From Sporosarcina aquimarina (GTDB taxonomy: Bacteria; Bacillota; Bacilli; Bacillales_A; Planococcaceae), in the NCBI RefSeq assembly GCF_019748715.1, contig NZ_JACLBZ010000033.1, positions 124,001-188,000 of the forward strand: a stretch of 64,000 nucleotides of DNA, written 5' to 3'. Shown piece by piece: positions 43,104 through 51,333 of this stretch; position 1 is the stretch's first letter, and each line of letters begins with the position of its first letter. A model generated the notes under the pieces. The model saw only the letters and a program-made list of their open reading frames with translations, was not told the origin of the DNA and did not search any database. A program made the translations under genes and the position numbers.

Positions 43104-43838
43104 TCATAGGCTATAAAATTTTCCGACTTCCGCAATTTCTGCTATCCCGGCGAATGTAGTTTGAGCTGCTTGTAAAATATCCTGCAGGTCACCGTGATGC
43201 GGCAAATGAGTGAGTACAAGTTGTCCGGCGTTTGCTTCACTCGCGAGTTTTCCTGCCTGACTGCCGGCTAGATGGCCCGGCGATTTGCCGATATGCTCTT
43301 CATATAGATTGGCTTCGCTAATCAGCAGATCGGTATTTTTTGCGAATGAGACGAGTTGATCTGCCCATTCTGTATCTGCCGTAAAAACTACGGACTTGTC
43401 TGCAACAGTAAATTTCATTGCGAGGCAATACACTGGATGAACGGTTGGACAAAATGAAACAGTAAAAGGTCCGATTTGTACGGAATGCTCCTCCGAAATT
43501 TCAATGCCGTGCGTTTGCTCTTTATACGTTAGCTTGGCAAATTGTTCTTCGTCTTTAGCATGTCCGTAAATCGGCAAGGCGGGAGACGGGTGTCCTAAAT
43601 AATACTGAATTAAACGACTGTACTGCAAACTGCCGATATCCGCGATGTGATCGGCATGATAATGGCTGATGACTACTGCATCAAGCTGGTCAAGCGCTAT
43701 GTAGTTCTGAAGTGAGGCCAACACGCCGCTGCCGCAATCTACCAAGCAATGAAAATCATCATGCTCGAGAAGAAAGGAAGATGTGGCGCTATTTGCTTTT
43801 GGGTATCCGCCCCAAATGCCGAGAGGGATAATATTCAT
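43104..43838 (-). CDS. MBL fold metal-dependent hydrolase (YhfI-like)
   Basis: The 244-residue protein has the metallo-beta-lactamase site: LVDCGSG, SHYHADHIAD (HxHxDH), PTVHPVYC, FTADTEW and LTHLPHHGD. It resembles B. subtilis YhfI and the RNase Z branch, though it lacks clear tRNA-binding features. The substrate is unknown. It is transcribed alone toward uppP. Confidence 0.88.
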   Translation of the reverse strand: MNIIPLGIWGGYPKANSATSSFLLEHDDFHCLVDCGSGVLASLQNYIALDQLDAVVISHYHADHIADIGSLQYSRLIQYYLGHPSPALPIYGHAKDEEQFAKLTYKEQTHGIEISEEHSVQIGPFTVSFCPTVHPVYCLAMKFTVADKSVVFTADTEWADQLVSFAKNTDLLISEANLYEEHIGKSPGHLAGSQAGKLASEANAGQLVLTHLPHHGDLQDILQAAQTTFAGIAEIAEVGKFYSL

Positions 43839-43990
43839 GGGAATTCCTCCTGTTCGTCTGGTTGATCTCTATAAGTGTATCCTTTGTTGTATTTGGATTG
43901 CAATTGAGACTGAGAAATAGTGGAATTGTTTTTTAACATCTATTGTAGGTGGTAGGATGTTGGAGCATAAGTCAAAGCTTTCATAGTGGT

Positions 43991-44149
43991 GGAAATGTGC
44001 GGTTCGCAGTCAGTTTGGAGTGTTTGAGAAGAGAATTGGCTCGTTACGACAAGACTTTGGTGCGGAGCGTCAACAGATTGGTTCGGTTAGGCAGCACTTT
44101 GGTGCGGTTTGAGAGTGTTTTGGTTCGTCCGCGTGCTTCTATTGATTGA
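43991..44149 (+). repeat. 21-bp heptad-coding repeat array, copy 2
   Basis: The array begins GGAAATGTGCGGTTCGCAG, as at 17389. In one open frame (from ATG 43949) it encodes units RYDKTLV, RSVNRLV, RLGSTLV, RFESVLV, RPRASID, that is R-x4-L-V every seven residues. The DNA unit is TTGGTGCGG/TTGGTTCGG plus 12 variable bases. No good SD is seen before 43949. Either a small repetitive peptide or, more likely, a dispersed repeat that happens to stay open. Confidence 0.55.
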
Positions 44150-44163
44150 GTGGATGAGAAACG

Positions 44164-44205
44164 CCTGTCACAGCCACACGCCACCTTTCACTTTTGCTTC
44201 ATCCA
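44164..44205 (+). repeat. CCTGTC-N9-CGCCACCTT element, copy A
   Basis: CCTGTC, nine variable bases, then the 27 bases 44179-44205 starting CGCCACCTTTCACTTTTG. The same 27 bases recur exactly at 44287-44313. Confidence 0.7.
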
Positions 44206-44271
44206 GGGTCTCGGGTCATGAGTCAGCCTGGTCATAAGACAAAAAGCGTCTCAAGTCCAGTCCGTCTTATG

Positions 44272-44313
44272 CCTGTCGCCTCTATGCGCCACCTTTCACT
44301 TTTGCTTCATCCA
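44272..44313 (+). repeat. CCTGTC-N9-CGCCACCTT element, copy B
   Basis: Second copy, 108 bases downstream of copy A in the same orientation; again CCTGTC, nine bases, then the identical 27-base block (44287-44313) ending CTTCATCCA. Apart from these repeats the gap 43839-44350 shows no gene. Confidence 0.7.
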
Positions 44314-44350
44314 TGCGATAATAAGGAAAATACATTCTAAGGATGAAGAT

Positions 44351-45547
44351 ATGAGTAAATTAGTTGAAATACAGTTAAATGCACAAGGGACAGTGGCTTT
44401 AAAGAAGGGTTATCCGTTGATTTTGAAAGATGCTGTGATGACGAGTGAAGTTCATGCGGAGGAAGGCAGTTTGCTGCGATTGACGGACCGTTATCATAAA
44501 TTTTTGGCGAAGGGTTATTATGGTAAGCAAAATAAAGGTATCGGCTGGGTGCTGACGGATAATGAAAATGAAGAGATCGATTTTGATTTCTTTGACAAAA
44601 AAATGACTACAGCATTTGAACGTCGTGTATCGTATATGGAAGATCCCGACACTACTGCGTTTCGTTTATTCAATGGAGAAGGCGATGGTATCGGCGGGCT
44701 GACGATCGATTATTTTGATGGCTACTATATGGTCAGCTGGTATAGCGAAGGAATTTACGCGTTTCGTCACCACGTTTACAATGTGCTCGACAAACGAGCG
44801 GAATACAAGGCGGTTTATGAGAAGAAGCGCTTTGATTCGAAAGGTCAGTATGTGGAGCAGGATGATTTTGTTAAGGGAACACCAGGTGATTTTCCGATTA
44901 TTATCAAGGAGAATGGCATGCAGTTTGCAATTGACTTAAATGACGGTGCGATGACTGGGATTTTCCTTGATCAGCGAGATGTCAGGGAAGCGATTCGTGA
45001 TGAGTATGCGGAAGGTCGGGAAGTATTGAATACTTTCTCATATACTGGTGCTTTTTCAGTGGCAGCGGCTTTAGGCGGTGCGACCAAAACGACGAGTGTG
45101 GATTTGGCTAAGCGAAGTGTCGCAAAAACGATTGAACAGTTCAGCGTCAACGGTATCGATTATGAACAACAGGACATCAAAGTGATGGATGTCTTCGACT
45201 ATTTTCGTTATGCCAAGCGTCATGACATGAAGTTCGGTCTCGTCGTGCTTGATCCGCCTAGCTTTGCTCGATCAAAGAAGTATACGTTCAGTACAGCGAA
45301 GGACTATCCGATGCTCATGAAGGAAGCGATCGCGGTAATGGAGAAGAATGGCATCATCGTAGCATCCACGAACAATGCGAGCTTCAGCATGAAAAAATTC
45401 AAAGGCTTCATTGACCAAGCATTTAAAGAGACGAATATGCGCTATAAAGTACTGGAAGAGTCTTCATTACCGAAGGATTTCCGTACCCCGCGTGACTATC
45501 CTGAGTTCAATTACCTGAAAGTCGTTATTGTGCAGAAATTGAAGTGA
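44351..45547 (+). CDS. Class I rRNA methyltransferase (RlmI-like)
   Basis: A 398-residue protein with an N-terminal PUA domain (residues 1-75) and a C-terminal SAM-dependent methyltransferase domain (about 180-395). Marks are GIGGLTIDYFDGYYMVSWYS, EVLNTFSYTGAFSVAAA (SAM motif I), DLAKRS, and LVVLDPPSFARSKK (catalytic DPPSF). RlmI methylates a cytosine of 23S rRNA; B. subtilis has a similar YwbD. The exact target base is inferred from E. coli. AAGGATG precedes the ATG. Confidence 0.9.
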   Translation: MSKLVEIQLNAQGTVALKKGYPLILKDAVMTSEVHAEEGSLLRLTDRYHKFLAKGYYGKQNKGIGWVLTDNENEEIDFDFFDKKMTTAFERRVSYMEDPDTTAFRLFNGEGDGIGGLTIDYFDGYYMVSWYSEGIYAFRHHVYNVLDKRAEYKAVYEKKRFDSKGQYVEQDDFVKGTPGDFPIIIKENGMQFAIDLNDGAMTGIFLDQRDVREAIRDEYAEGREVLNTFSYTGAFSVAAALGGATKTTSVDLAKRSVAKTIEQFSVNGIDYEQQDIKVMDVFDYFRYAKRHDMKFGLVVLDPPSFARSKKYTFSTAKDYPMLMKEAIAVMEKNGIIVASTNNASFSMKKFKGFIDQAFKETNMRYKVLEESSLPKDFRTPRDYPEFNYLKVVIVQKLK

Positions 45548-45643
45548 TTCGTTAGATGGAACCGTCACAAAACCGTCGGATGACAATGACAATATTTCCT
45601 AGTACGCTTGTGGTAACAAGTTGTGAAACGGGAGGTAAATTAG

Positions 45644-46030
45644 ATGAAACAGTTGCTTGCGTTACTGTTCTCAACGGGTGTGCTAATCGTTGCGGGTTGC
45701 TCCAATGTCTACAGTCAAGAAGACGGTTATCGGATGGCGGTCATAAATCAGGGTTTTCCTGTACCGAAAAATGCCTATGAAGTGAAGCCGGAAGATTGTA
45801 CCGATGAAATTTCAAAAGCAGCGAAATACAAGTTGCAGGGAATAGGCGATCAGGATGGCAATCCACCCGCTCATTATCTGGAAACTATTGAAGAATGGGG
45901 CTGGACAGAGCTGGTCGATGAGCGCAGAGGAACGATTCATTTCTATGAGAAAAACGGCAAAATTATGTCATTGAATATTCATCAGGATGTATTCGATGTC
46001 TTTGAAATGACGAGCAATCCGGAGTCATAA
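45644..46030 (+). CDS. Hypothetical lipoprotein
   Basis: A 128-residue protein with a lipoprotein signal (LLALLFSTGVLIVAGCSN, lipidated Cys19) and a small polar domain of unknown family (EDGYRMAVINQGFPVPKNAYEV, IEEWGWTELVDERRGTIHFY). It is likely anchored to the outer face of the membrane. It begins a set with the DUF1648 and DUF2207 membrane proteins; the DUF1648 gene follows after 17 bases. GGAGG precedes the ATG. Confidence 0.75.
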   Translation: MKQLLALLFSTGVLIVAGCSNVYSQEDGYRMAVINQGFPVPKNAYEVKPEDCTDEISKAAKYKLQGIGDQDGNPPAHYLETIEEWGWTELVDERRGTIHFYEKNGKIMSLNIHQDVFDVFEMTSNPES

Positions 46031-46047
46031 GCGAGGGAGGTGACGGT

Positions 46048-46542
46048 GTGGAGACAGAAAAACCGAAATTGAACATACCGAAACCAGGTTTTGCGAAGGC
46101 CTTCGATGTGCTGACTGTCGCGTTATTCGCAGCGTGTCTAGTCTATTTACTTTTGCATTGGAATCGCCTGCCCGACCAAATTCCGGCCCATTTCGGCGCA
46201 AATGGAGAAGTGGATCGATGGGGTTCTAAATTCGAGCTATTCATCTTGCCAGCTATTGCCATCTTTTTGTGGGTCGGTCTGTGGGTTTTGGAAAAATACC
46301 CGCATTTGTATAACTACATTAATTTGCGCCCTGATAATGTTGAAATACAGTACCGCTACGGCATGATTTTTATGAATGTCACGAAAAACATGTCCACGCT
46401 TTTGATGGTGTTCATCATGTGGCAATTGACTGACATCGCATTGGAACGAACCGATTCCCTGAACATGCCCATTTTCATCGGCATATTGGCTGTCTTGTTC
46501 ATTTCGATTGGGTATTATTTTTATCGAATGATGAAGCTATAG
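46048..46542 (+). CDS. DUF1648 domain membrane protein
   Basis: The 164-residue protein has four helices. The DUF1648 core is RLPDQIPAHFGANGEVDRWGSK between the first and second helix. The function of the domain is not established; it is found in regulators and immunity-like proteins such as SdpI. GTG start at 46048 with a perfect GGAGGTGA. It follows the lipoprotein gene and precedes the DUF2207 gene. Confidence 0.82.
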   Translation: METEKPKLNIPKPGFAKAFDVLTVALFAACLVYLLLHWNRLPDQIPAHFGANGEVDRWGSKFELFILPAIAIFLWVGLWVLEKYPHLYNYINLRPDNVEIQYRYGMIFMNVTKNMSTLLMVFIMWQLTDIALERTDSLNMPIFIGILAVLFISIGYYFYRMMKL

Positions 46543-46563
46543 GCAATCTATGAAACCTACTCG

Positions 46564-46595
46564 CACCTCTTACCGTATACAAATGGTAAGAGGTG
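46564..46595 (+). promoter_or_regulatory. Perfect hairpin that covers a ribosome-binding site
   Basis: CACCTCTTACC (46564-46574) pairs with GGTAAGAGGTG (46585-46595), 11 of 11 bases, loop of ten. The right arm contains AAGAGGTG, the SD of the DUF2207 gene whose ATG is at 46602. The hairpin could block translation or, less likely, end the upstream message. Confidence 0.65.
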
Positions 46596-46601
46596 ATTTT
46601 A

Positions 46602-48287
46602 ATGAAATGGAAACTTCTACTTGTTGCTTTGCTCACATTCATTCTATTCCCCGCGCCAGCAGGAGCAGTCGACTTTACAATACCGAATGTGCAAATCAAC
46701 GCCCAATTGCAACCGGACGGCACTGTGCTGGTAAATGAGCAACACACCTATGAATTCGATTCGAAATTTAACGGAATCATCCGTGAAATCAAACCGATAA
46801 CCGGCGCTTCTATCGTACAGTTTGAAGCCTATGAAAATGGCAATAGACTAAAAGTCGAGAAAAAGAATGATGAATATCGAGCCCACCGTAAAGGGAAGAA
46901 AGAAACGATTGACTTTGAATTGCGCTACCAAATTAAAGATGGAATGAAAAAATACGAAGATGGGGCGGAATTTTACTGGCCGTTCTTCGATGACCGCAAT
47001 GAAACAGACTACGGCAACATGACGATCAACGTTACGCCTCCTGACCGTGCAAATAATGCAAGTTTTCTGGGCTATCATAGCGCGGAAAACAAGGGATCTC
47101 TTCAAGAAGACGGCAGTGTGGTATTTGCTCTCGGTGAAGTGGACTCGGGAGAAAACGGTGATATTCGTGTCGTCTACGAACCTTCTTTATTTCCAGGGAT
47201 GAAGGCGATGGATGGAAAAATCCGGCCGGATGTCGAAGCAGATCGAAAGCTTCAGGAAATCGAACGAGCAAAATACGCTGCCAACAGAGAACGGACAAAG
47301 ACATTTGGAGGCATCACGTTAGGAGCGGGGCTTCTAATTGTCGTATTGATCAGTGCGGTGGTCAGATCTAGAAAAAACAGATATGTTAAGGACGCTCAAG
47401 CGCAAATCAGTTCCCATGGCTTTTTCGTTCCTGCTTATGACATGAGCTTGCCAGCCACTCTATTCTTCAAAAAAGGCGCGGCAACTGTCGAATTAATGTC
47501 AGCGGCGCTATTAGATTTGGTCCGCAAAGGCTATGTGCGTCAATTGTCAGACGAAAAGTTTGAGTTAGTGGACGCCAACGTGGACCATGATCATGAGCAA
47601 CAACTGATTCAGCTTTTGTTCTTTCAAGTGGGCAGTAATGAGCGTTTCACATTGTCACAGTTGAAAGCTTACACGAAAGACGAGAAAAATTATGATACAT
47701 TCCAAAATTCGTTTACGATGTGGCAGCAATTACTGAAGCATGAAATGAAGCAATATGACTTGAAAGAATCGAGCGCAAGGCTACGTTGGATCCTCGCCCT
47801 ACTAGGCTTGGCAGGCGTTACACTCGCTATCTTTTTCGGCGCGTATGATCTGTATATTCTGATGTTCACGGCGATTATCCTCGCCTTGTATACCCTGGTA
47901 TTCATTTTATTCTATAGTCCTCACAACTTTGCAGGTATTCTCATGCTTATGGAATGGATGCAAGTAGAGAATTGGATGAATGATATGAACACGGAAAAAT
48001 GGGAAGCGCTATCCACCGATGATAGGTTTCGCGTCCTCGTCTATGGAGTCGGTATAAAACATCCTGAGCTTGAATCCTATTATGAAGAGTTTGCAAGTAT
48101 TCAAAAACGCCTCAACCAAAATCAGTATGCAGATAACGGCATTGGAGGCAGCTTAGTCTACAATCCTGTATTCTTGTCGGGATCATTCAATCAGGCTTCT
48201 TCTAACGTATCTTTCAACGCACCAAGCAGTTCAAGCAGCGGGGGCGGTGGAACGGGTGGCGGCGGAGGAGGGTCAGGAGCTTTTTAA
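46602..48287 (+). CDS. DUF2207 family membrane protein
   Basis: A 561-residue protein with a signal peptide (residues 1-22, ending GAVDF), an extracellular beta-rich DUF2207 domain (25-215), a helix near 232-252, a cytoplasmic part, two more helices near 400-445, and a Gly/Ser-rich C-terminus (GGGGTGGGGGG). Similar proteins occur widely without known function. The SD lies in a perfect hairpin. It may act with the two small genes before it. Confidence 0.85.
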   Translation: MKWKLLLVALLTFILFPAPAGAVDFTIPNVQINAQLQPDGTVLVNEQHTYEFDSKFNGIIREIKPITGASIVQFEAYENGNRLKVEKKNDEYRAHRKGKKETIDFELRYQIKDGMKKYEDGAEFYWPFFDDRNETDYGNMTINVTPPDRANNASFLGYHSAENKGSLQEDGSVVFALGEVDSGENGDIRVVYEPSLFPGMKAMDGKIRPDVEADRKLQEIERAKYAANRERTKTFGGITLGAGLLIVVLISAVVRSRKNRYVKDAQAQISSHGFFVPAYDMSLPATLFFKKGAATVELMSAALLDLVRKGYVRQLSDEKFELVDANVDHDHEQQLIQLLFFQVGSNERFTLSQLKAYTKDEKNYDTFQNSFTMWQQLLKHEMKQYDLKESSARLRWILALLGLAGVTLAIFFGAYDLYILMFTAIILALYTLVFILFYSPHNFAGILMLMEWMQVENWMNDMNTEKWEALSTDDRFRVLVYGVGIKHPELESYYEEFASIQKRLNQNQYADNGIGGSLVYNPVFLSGSFNQASSNVSFNAPSSSSSGGGGTGGGGGGSGAF

Positions 48288-48299
48288 GACCTAAAGCAG

Positions 48300-48323
48300 A
48301 AGGTGGCGTTTAGGCACGACAGG
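48300..48323 (-). repeat. CCTGTC-N9-CGCCACCTT element, copy C (inverted)
   Basis: On the minus strand CCTGTC, nine bases, CGCCACCTT, the same layout as at 44164 and 44272 but without the longer 27-base block. It lies between the DUF2207 and photolyase genes. Confidence 0.5.
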
Positions 48324-48370
48324 TGTTGGAGATCCTGTCATCAACAGCCGAATGAAGAAGGAGAGGAAAC

Positions 48371-49771
48371 ATGGGGAAAACAATCGTCTGGTTCCGGAAA
48401 GATCTGCGCCTGCATGACCATCCAGCATTAGTAGAGGCGGCAGCCCATGGAGAAGTGGTGCCGGTTTTCATTTTGCCGGAATCACGTCAAGAGGCATCGG
48501 ACTGGTGGCTGCATCATAGTTTATTGGAACTGCAAAAGAAATTTGCGGAACGTCAAATACAATTGATTGTACGTAAAGGGTCTCCTGTTGGACAGCTGCT
48601 TGCCGTTCAACGAGACAGCGGAGCGGAAGGTATCGTTTTCAATGAACTTTACGATCCGGCGAGCCGCCGGCAGGAACGGGATGTGCTGTCTGCTTTCTTG
48701 GATTTAGAAGTGCAGGTCCGTTCTCATCAAGGGACGTTGCTAGTACCGCCGACGTTGATTCTCAATAAAACAGGTGAACCGTATAAAGTTTTCACGCCCT
48801 TCTGGAAACGTCTGCGTCAAGAACGAGTGGAGCAATCATTGCCAGTTCCCAACATGCTGGCATCTTCCACGTTGCTTGCTTCTTTGCCTGATAGTAAGTG
48901 GGATTTGTTGCCTGGACCGTCTTGGCATGAAAAGTTTATATACTACTGGCGTCCTGGAGAAGCAGCCGCTATTGAATGCTGGAAAACGTTCAGCGGGCAA
49001 GGATTGAGTTCCTATAAAGAGGGAAGGGACATCCCTGCAAAGCCTCATGTGTCCCGGTTATCCCCCTATTTGGCTGCCGGCAATATCAGTGTCCGCTCGT
49101 TATGGCATGCGGCTCTTCATCAGGCAGAATTTATCGGAGATGATCAGACGGAAGCATTTTTACGGCAGTTGGCATGGCGAGATTTCGCTCACTACCAGTT
49201 GCTTTACTTTCCGAAGATGCTTGAACGGCCCATACGTCCTGAATTTGAACGCTTTCCTTGGAATGAGGCGGTTGAACACCTGGCCGCCTGGAAAACGGGA
49301 CGGACCGGCTATCCTTTAGTGGATGCAGGCATGCGGGAACTTTGGGAAACAGGCTATATCCATAATCGTGTGCGGATGGTCGCCGCTTCATTTCTGGTCA
49401 AACATCTGCGGGAAGGACAAGCTTGGTTCGAGCAGACACTGGTGGATTGGGATGCGGCCAATAATGCGATGGGATGGCAATGGGTGGCAGGAAGCGGCTG
49501 TGATGCTTCGCCATATTTCCGAATTTTTAATCCGACAGTACAAGGCGAAAAGTTCGACGGGGCGGCTGGGTACGTGAAAAAATGGCTGCCTGAGTTGGAG
49601 AGTATGCCGGAGAAATTTGTGTTCCGGCCGGCAGAAGCCCCTGCGGATGTCCTGTCAACGGCAGGTGTAAGGTTGGGAGGCAACTATCCTCTGCCGATTG
49701 TCGACCATCAAGCCGCCCGCGCCCGTGCATTGGAGGCATATGATTTATGCAGGAAGCCTGCCGGTTCTTAA
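48371..49771 (+). CDS. phrB: Deoxyribodipyrimidine photolyase
   Basis: A 466-residue flavoprotein that repairs UV-made cyclobutane dimers with blue light. The N-terminal antenna domain begins IVWFRKDLRLHDHPALVEA; the FAD domain has GLSSYKEGRDIPAKPHVSRLSPYLAAGNIS, WRDFAHYQLL, GYPLVDAGMRELWETGYIHNR and NNAMGWQWVAGSGCDASPYF. All are class I CPD photolyase marks. It converges on and overlaps by four bases the MerR/B12 regulator gene, a partner seen in light-response systems. Confidence 0.96.
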   Translation: MGKTIVWFRKDLRLHDHPALVEAAAHGEVVPVFILPESRQEASDWWLHHSLLELQKKFAERQIQLIVRKGSPVGQLLAVQRDSGAEGIVFNELYDPASRRQERDVLSAFLDLEVQVRSHQGTLLVPPTLILNKTGEPYKVFTPFWKRLRQERVEQSLPVPNMLASSTLLASLPDSKWDLLPGPSWHEKFIYYWRPGEAAAIECWKTFSGQGLSSYKEGRDIPAKPHVSRLSPYLAAGNISVRSLWHAALHQAEFIGDDQTEAFLRQLAWRDFAHYQLLYFPKMLERPIRPEFERFPWNEAVEHLAAWKTGRTGYPLVDAGMRELWETGYIHNRVRMVAASFLVKHLREGQAWFEQTLVDWDAANNAMGWQWVAGSGCDASPYFRIFNPTVQGEKFDGAAGYVKKWLPELESMPEKFVFRPAEAPADVLSTAGVRLGGNYPLPIVDHQAARARALEAYDLCRKPAGS

Positions 49772-50649
49772 ACTTCATCGATGGATTCGATGAGATGTAT
49801 ATGGGTCAGTTTTAGTTGATCGGATAAAAGAAGGGATCCGTGTCCCCCTAAATAAAACTTGATATCGGGACAGCTTCCTGCGAACCGATCCAGTTCTGCA
49901 ATAAAACCCGGATGTGTTTCAAAAGGCAAAGTGGTGGAAGCGGACAGCAATACTTTGTCAGGACGAATTTTTTCCACAAATGACTGAATGGCTCCGAGAG
50001 CAGGCGAGGCGCCGATCATGACGGTCCTCCAGCCGCGGAGCATTAATTGCAGCAAGATAATATGGACAGGAATTTCGTGTAATTCAAATGGCAGACAAGC
50101 ACCCAGCAGTATAGGAGAGCCTTCTCGGTATTGGAAGTTGCGTCGTACCTGAACAAGCTGATCTCGTACAACCAGACTGGATAGGGCTTCCTGATATTCG
50201 CTCCACGTACCGCTTTCCCAGTTATCGCCGACTTTCTTCAAAAAAGGAATGACGATTTGTTGCAGATATAGCTCCAATCCTAATCGGTGGTAAGCCGTTT
50301 GCAATAAAAGATTTAATTCCAATTCATCGCAGTTTGTGCCGTGATGCAGGAGTTCGCGCAAAATGGTGTCCTGGTATGTGTCCTCAGGTTCGGATTCCTG
50401 GGCGGAAGTCCGTTTAGATTTTGCCATTTTTGCCGCTTGAGAAAGAGCGAATCCTTCTTCTGAGTAGCGTTTCATCAGCAAAAAGAGCTGAACGTCTTCT
50501 TCGCGGTAGACACGGTAGCCGTTCACCAGCCGCTGCGGCACCACGACTTCATAGCGCTCTTCCCATTTCCTCAGGACTTGCCTCGACAAGCCCGTTCGAT
50601 CCGCGACCTGTTTAATTGTATAGGTAGGTTTTTCAGATAAGGGCTTCAC
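49768..50649 (-). CDS. MerR family regulator with B12-binding-like domain (CarH/LitR type)
   Basis: The 293-residue protein has a MerR winged helix (about 8-75; YTIKQVADRTGLSRQVLRKWEERY), a helical cap (95-175) and a Rossmann B12-binding fold (180-290). The cobalamin His motif appears as ELHEIP. The cap motif W-x9-E-H of CarH reads W-x9-E-A. CarH/LitR proteins use adenosylcobalamin to sense light and control photolyase or carotenoid genes. GTG at 50649 is chosen, nine bases after AAGAAAGG. A shared motif at 50709 and 51275 is its likely operator. Confidence 0.85.
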   Translation of the reverse strand: MKPLSEKPTYTIKQVADRTGLSRQVLRKWEERYEVVVPQRLVNGYRVYREEDVQLFLLMKRYSEEGFALSQAAKMAKSKRTSAQESEPEDTYQDTILRELLHHGTNCDELELNLLLQTAYHRLGLELYLQQIVIPFLKKVGDNWESGTWSEYQEALSSLVVRDQLVQVRRNFQYREGSPILLGACLPFELHEIPVHIILLQLMLRGWRTVMIGASPALGAIQSFVEKIRPDKVLLSASTTLPFETHPGFIAELDRFAGSCPDIKFYLGGHGSLLLSDQLKLTHIHLIESIDEV

Positions 50650-50708
50650 AGCAAACAACCTTTCTTCAACTAGTGATTATCTAGGCACCGTACATTTCTC
50701 TCTTTATA

Positions 50709-50733
50709 ACATTATACATAGATTTGACGATGT
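50709..50733. promoter_or_regulatory. 25-bp motif, copy 1, in the MerR/membrane-protein divergent gap
   Basis: ACATTATACATAGATT-TGACGATGT matches the copy at 51275 at 21 of 25 bases without gaps; the ends ACATT/GATGT are roughly inverted. It contains TTGACG, a possible -35 for the plus-strand gene, with TAGTTT 17 bases further. It is probably the binding site of the MerR/B12-type regulator encoded at 49768-50649. Confidence 0.6.
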
Positions 50734-50774
50734 GAGTCAAACCTGCTAGTTTTACTGCATAGGAAGGTGTCTAA

Positions 50775-51212
50775 ATGAACAGTAGAATAGTTATGGAAGC
50801 GACATGGATCGGCTTTCTATCCGGTATGGTAATGGCACTTTTTCTGGGAATGATGCAGACCGTCACGGGTCATCAGGTATACACACTTCTCTTGAATGTT
50901 GATTATATACCAATAATGAAAGAGTATCATTTCCCTGAATCAATTGAAGTGCTTTTCCACTTGATTGTTTCTGTTATATTGTGCATCATACTGGCAATCA
51001 TTTATTCAAAAAGCGAGAGGATTCCCAAGAAACGCATAATTTACTTTTCTCTTATCGTAAATGTGGTGATAGGTCTTCTATTGTATCCTACTACATCCTT
51101 TTCTGAACGTACACCAAGCATAACGAGTATATCCGCATGGTTTTGGTGGACGGTTGCACATGTGATTTTCGGCGTATTAGTGGGTATATTATTAAGAAGC
51201 CGCATAAAGTAA
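50775..51212 (+). CDS. Hypothetical four-helix membrane protein
   Basis: A 145-residue protein with four helices: IGFLSGMVMALFLGMMQTV, VLFHLIVSVILCIILAIIY, IIYFSLIVNVVIGLLLYP and WFWWTVAHVIFGVLVGILL. It belongs to no family recognised here. Divergent from the MerR/B12 regulator gene, with the 25-bp motif between. GGAAGG precedes the ATG. Its control, and not its sequence, suggests a part in the same light or B12 response. Confidence 0.75.
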   Translation: MNSRIVMEATWIGFLSGMVMALFLGMMQTVTGHQVYTLLLNVDYIPIMKEYHFPESIEVLFHLIVSVILCIILAIIYSKSERIPKKRIIYFSLIVNVVIGLLLYPTTSFSERTPSITSISAWFWWTVAHVIFGVLVGILLRSRIK

Positions 51213-51274
51213 ATAGAAACTTACTCTGATCTCTAGCATTTTTCTCCAGACCTATGTATACTAAGTCTCGACAA

Positions 51275-51299
51275 ACATTATACAAAGATTGAACAATGT
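51275..51299. promoter_or_regulatory. 25-bp motif, copy 2, upstream of hemAT
   Basis: ACATTATACAAAGATT-GAACAATGT, with perfect inverted ends (ACATT/AATGT) and TATACA/TGTATA spaced by 12. It ends 34 bases before the hemAT start codon. It matches copy 1 at 21 of 25 bases. Confidence 0.6.
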
Positions 51300-51333
51300 A
51301 TAGATGCGTTTAAGAAAAAGGAGAGTCAGCCCC

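Noticed and set aside
44164-44313. Two direct repeats that could suggest a CRISPR array
   Set aside because: Only two copies are adjacent, the spacing is 108 bases, there are no cas genes, and a third copy lies alone and inverted 4 kb away.
45556-45780. A 74-codon plus-strand frame overlapping the lipoprotein gene start
   Set aside because: No SD, Cys-rich out-of-frame reading through the lipoprotein signal peptide; the lipoprotein frame is clearly the coding one.
50421-50615. A 64-codon plus-strand frame within the MerR/B12 regulator gene
   Set aside because: It is antisense to the conserved helix-turn-helix region and has no SD.
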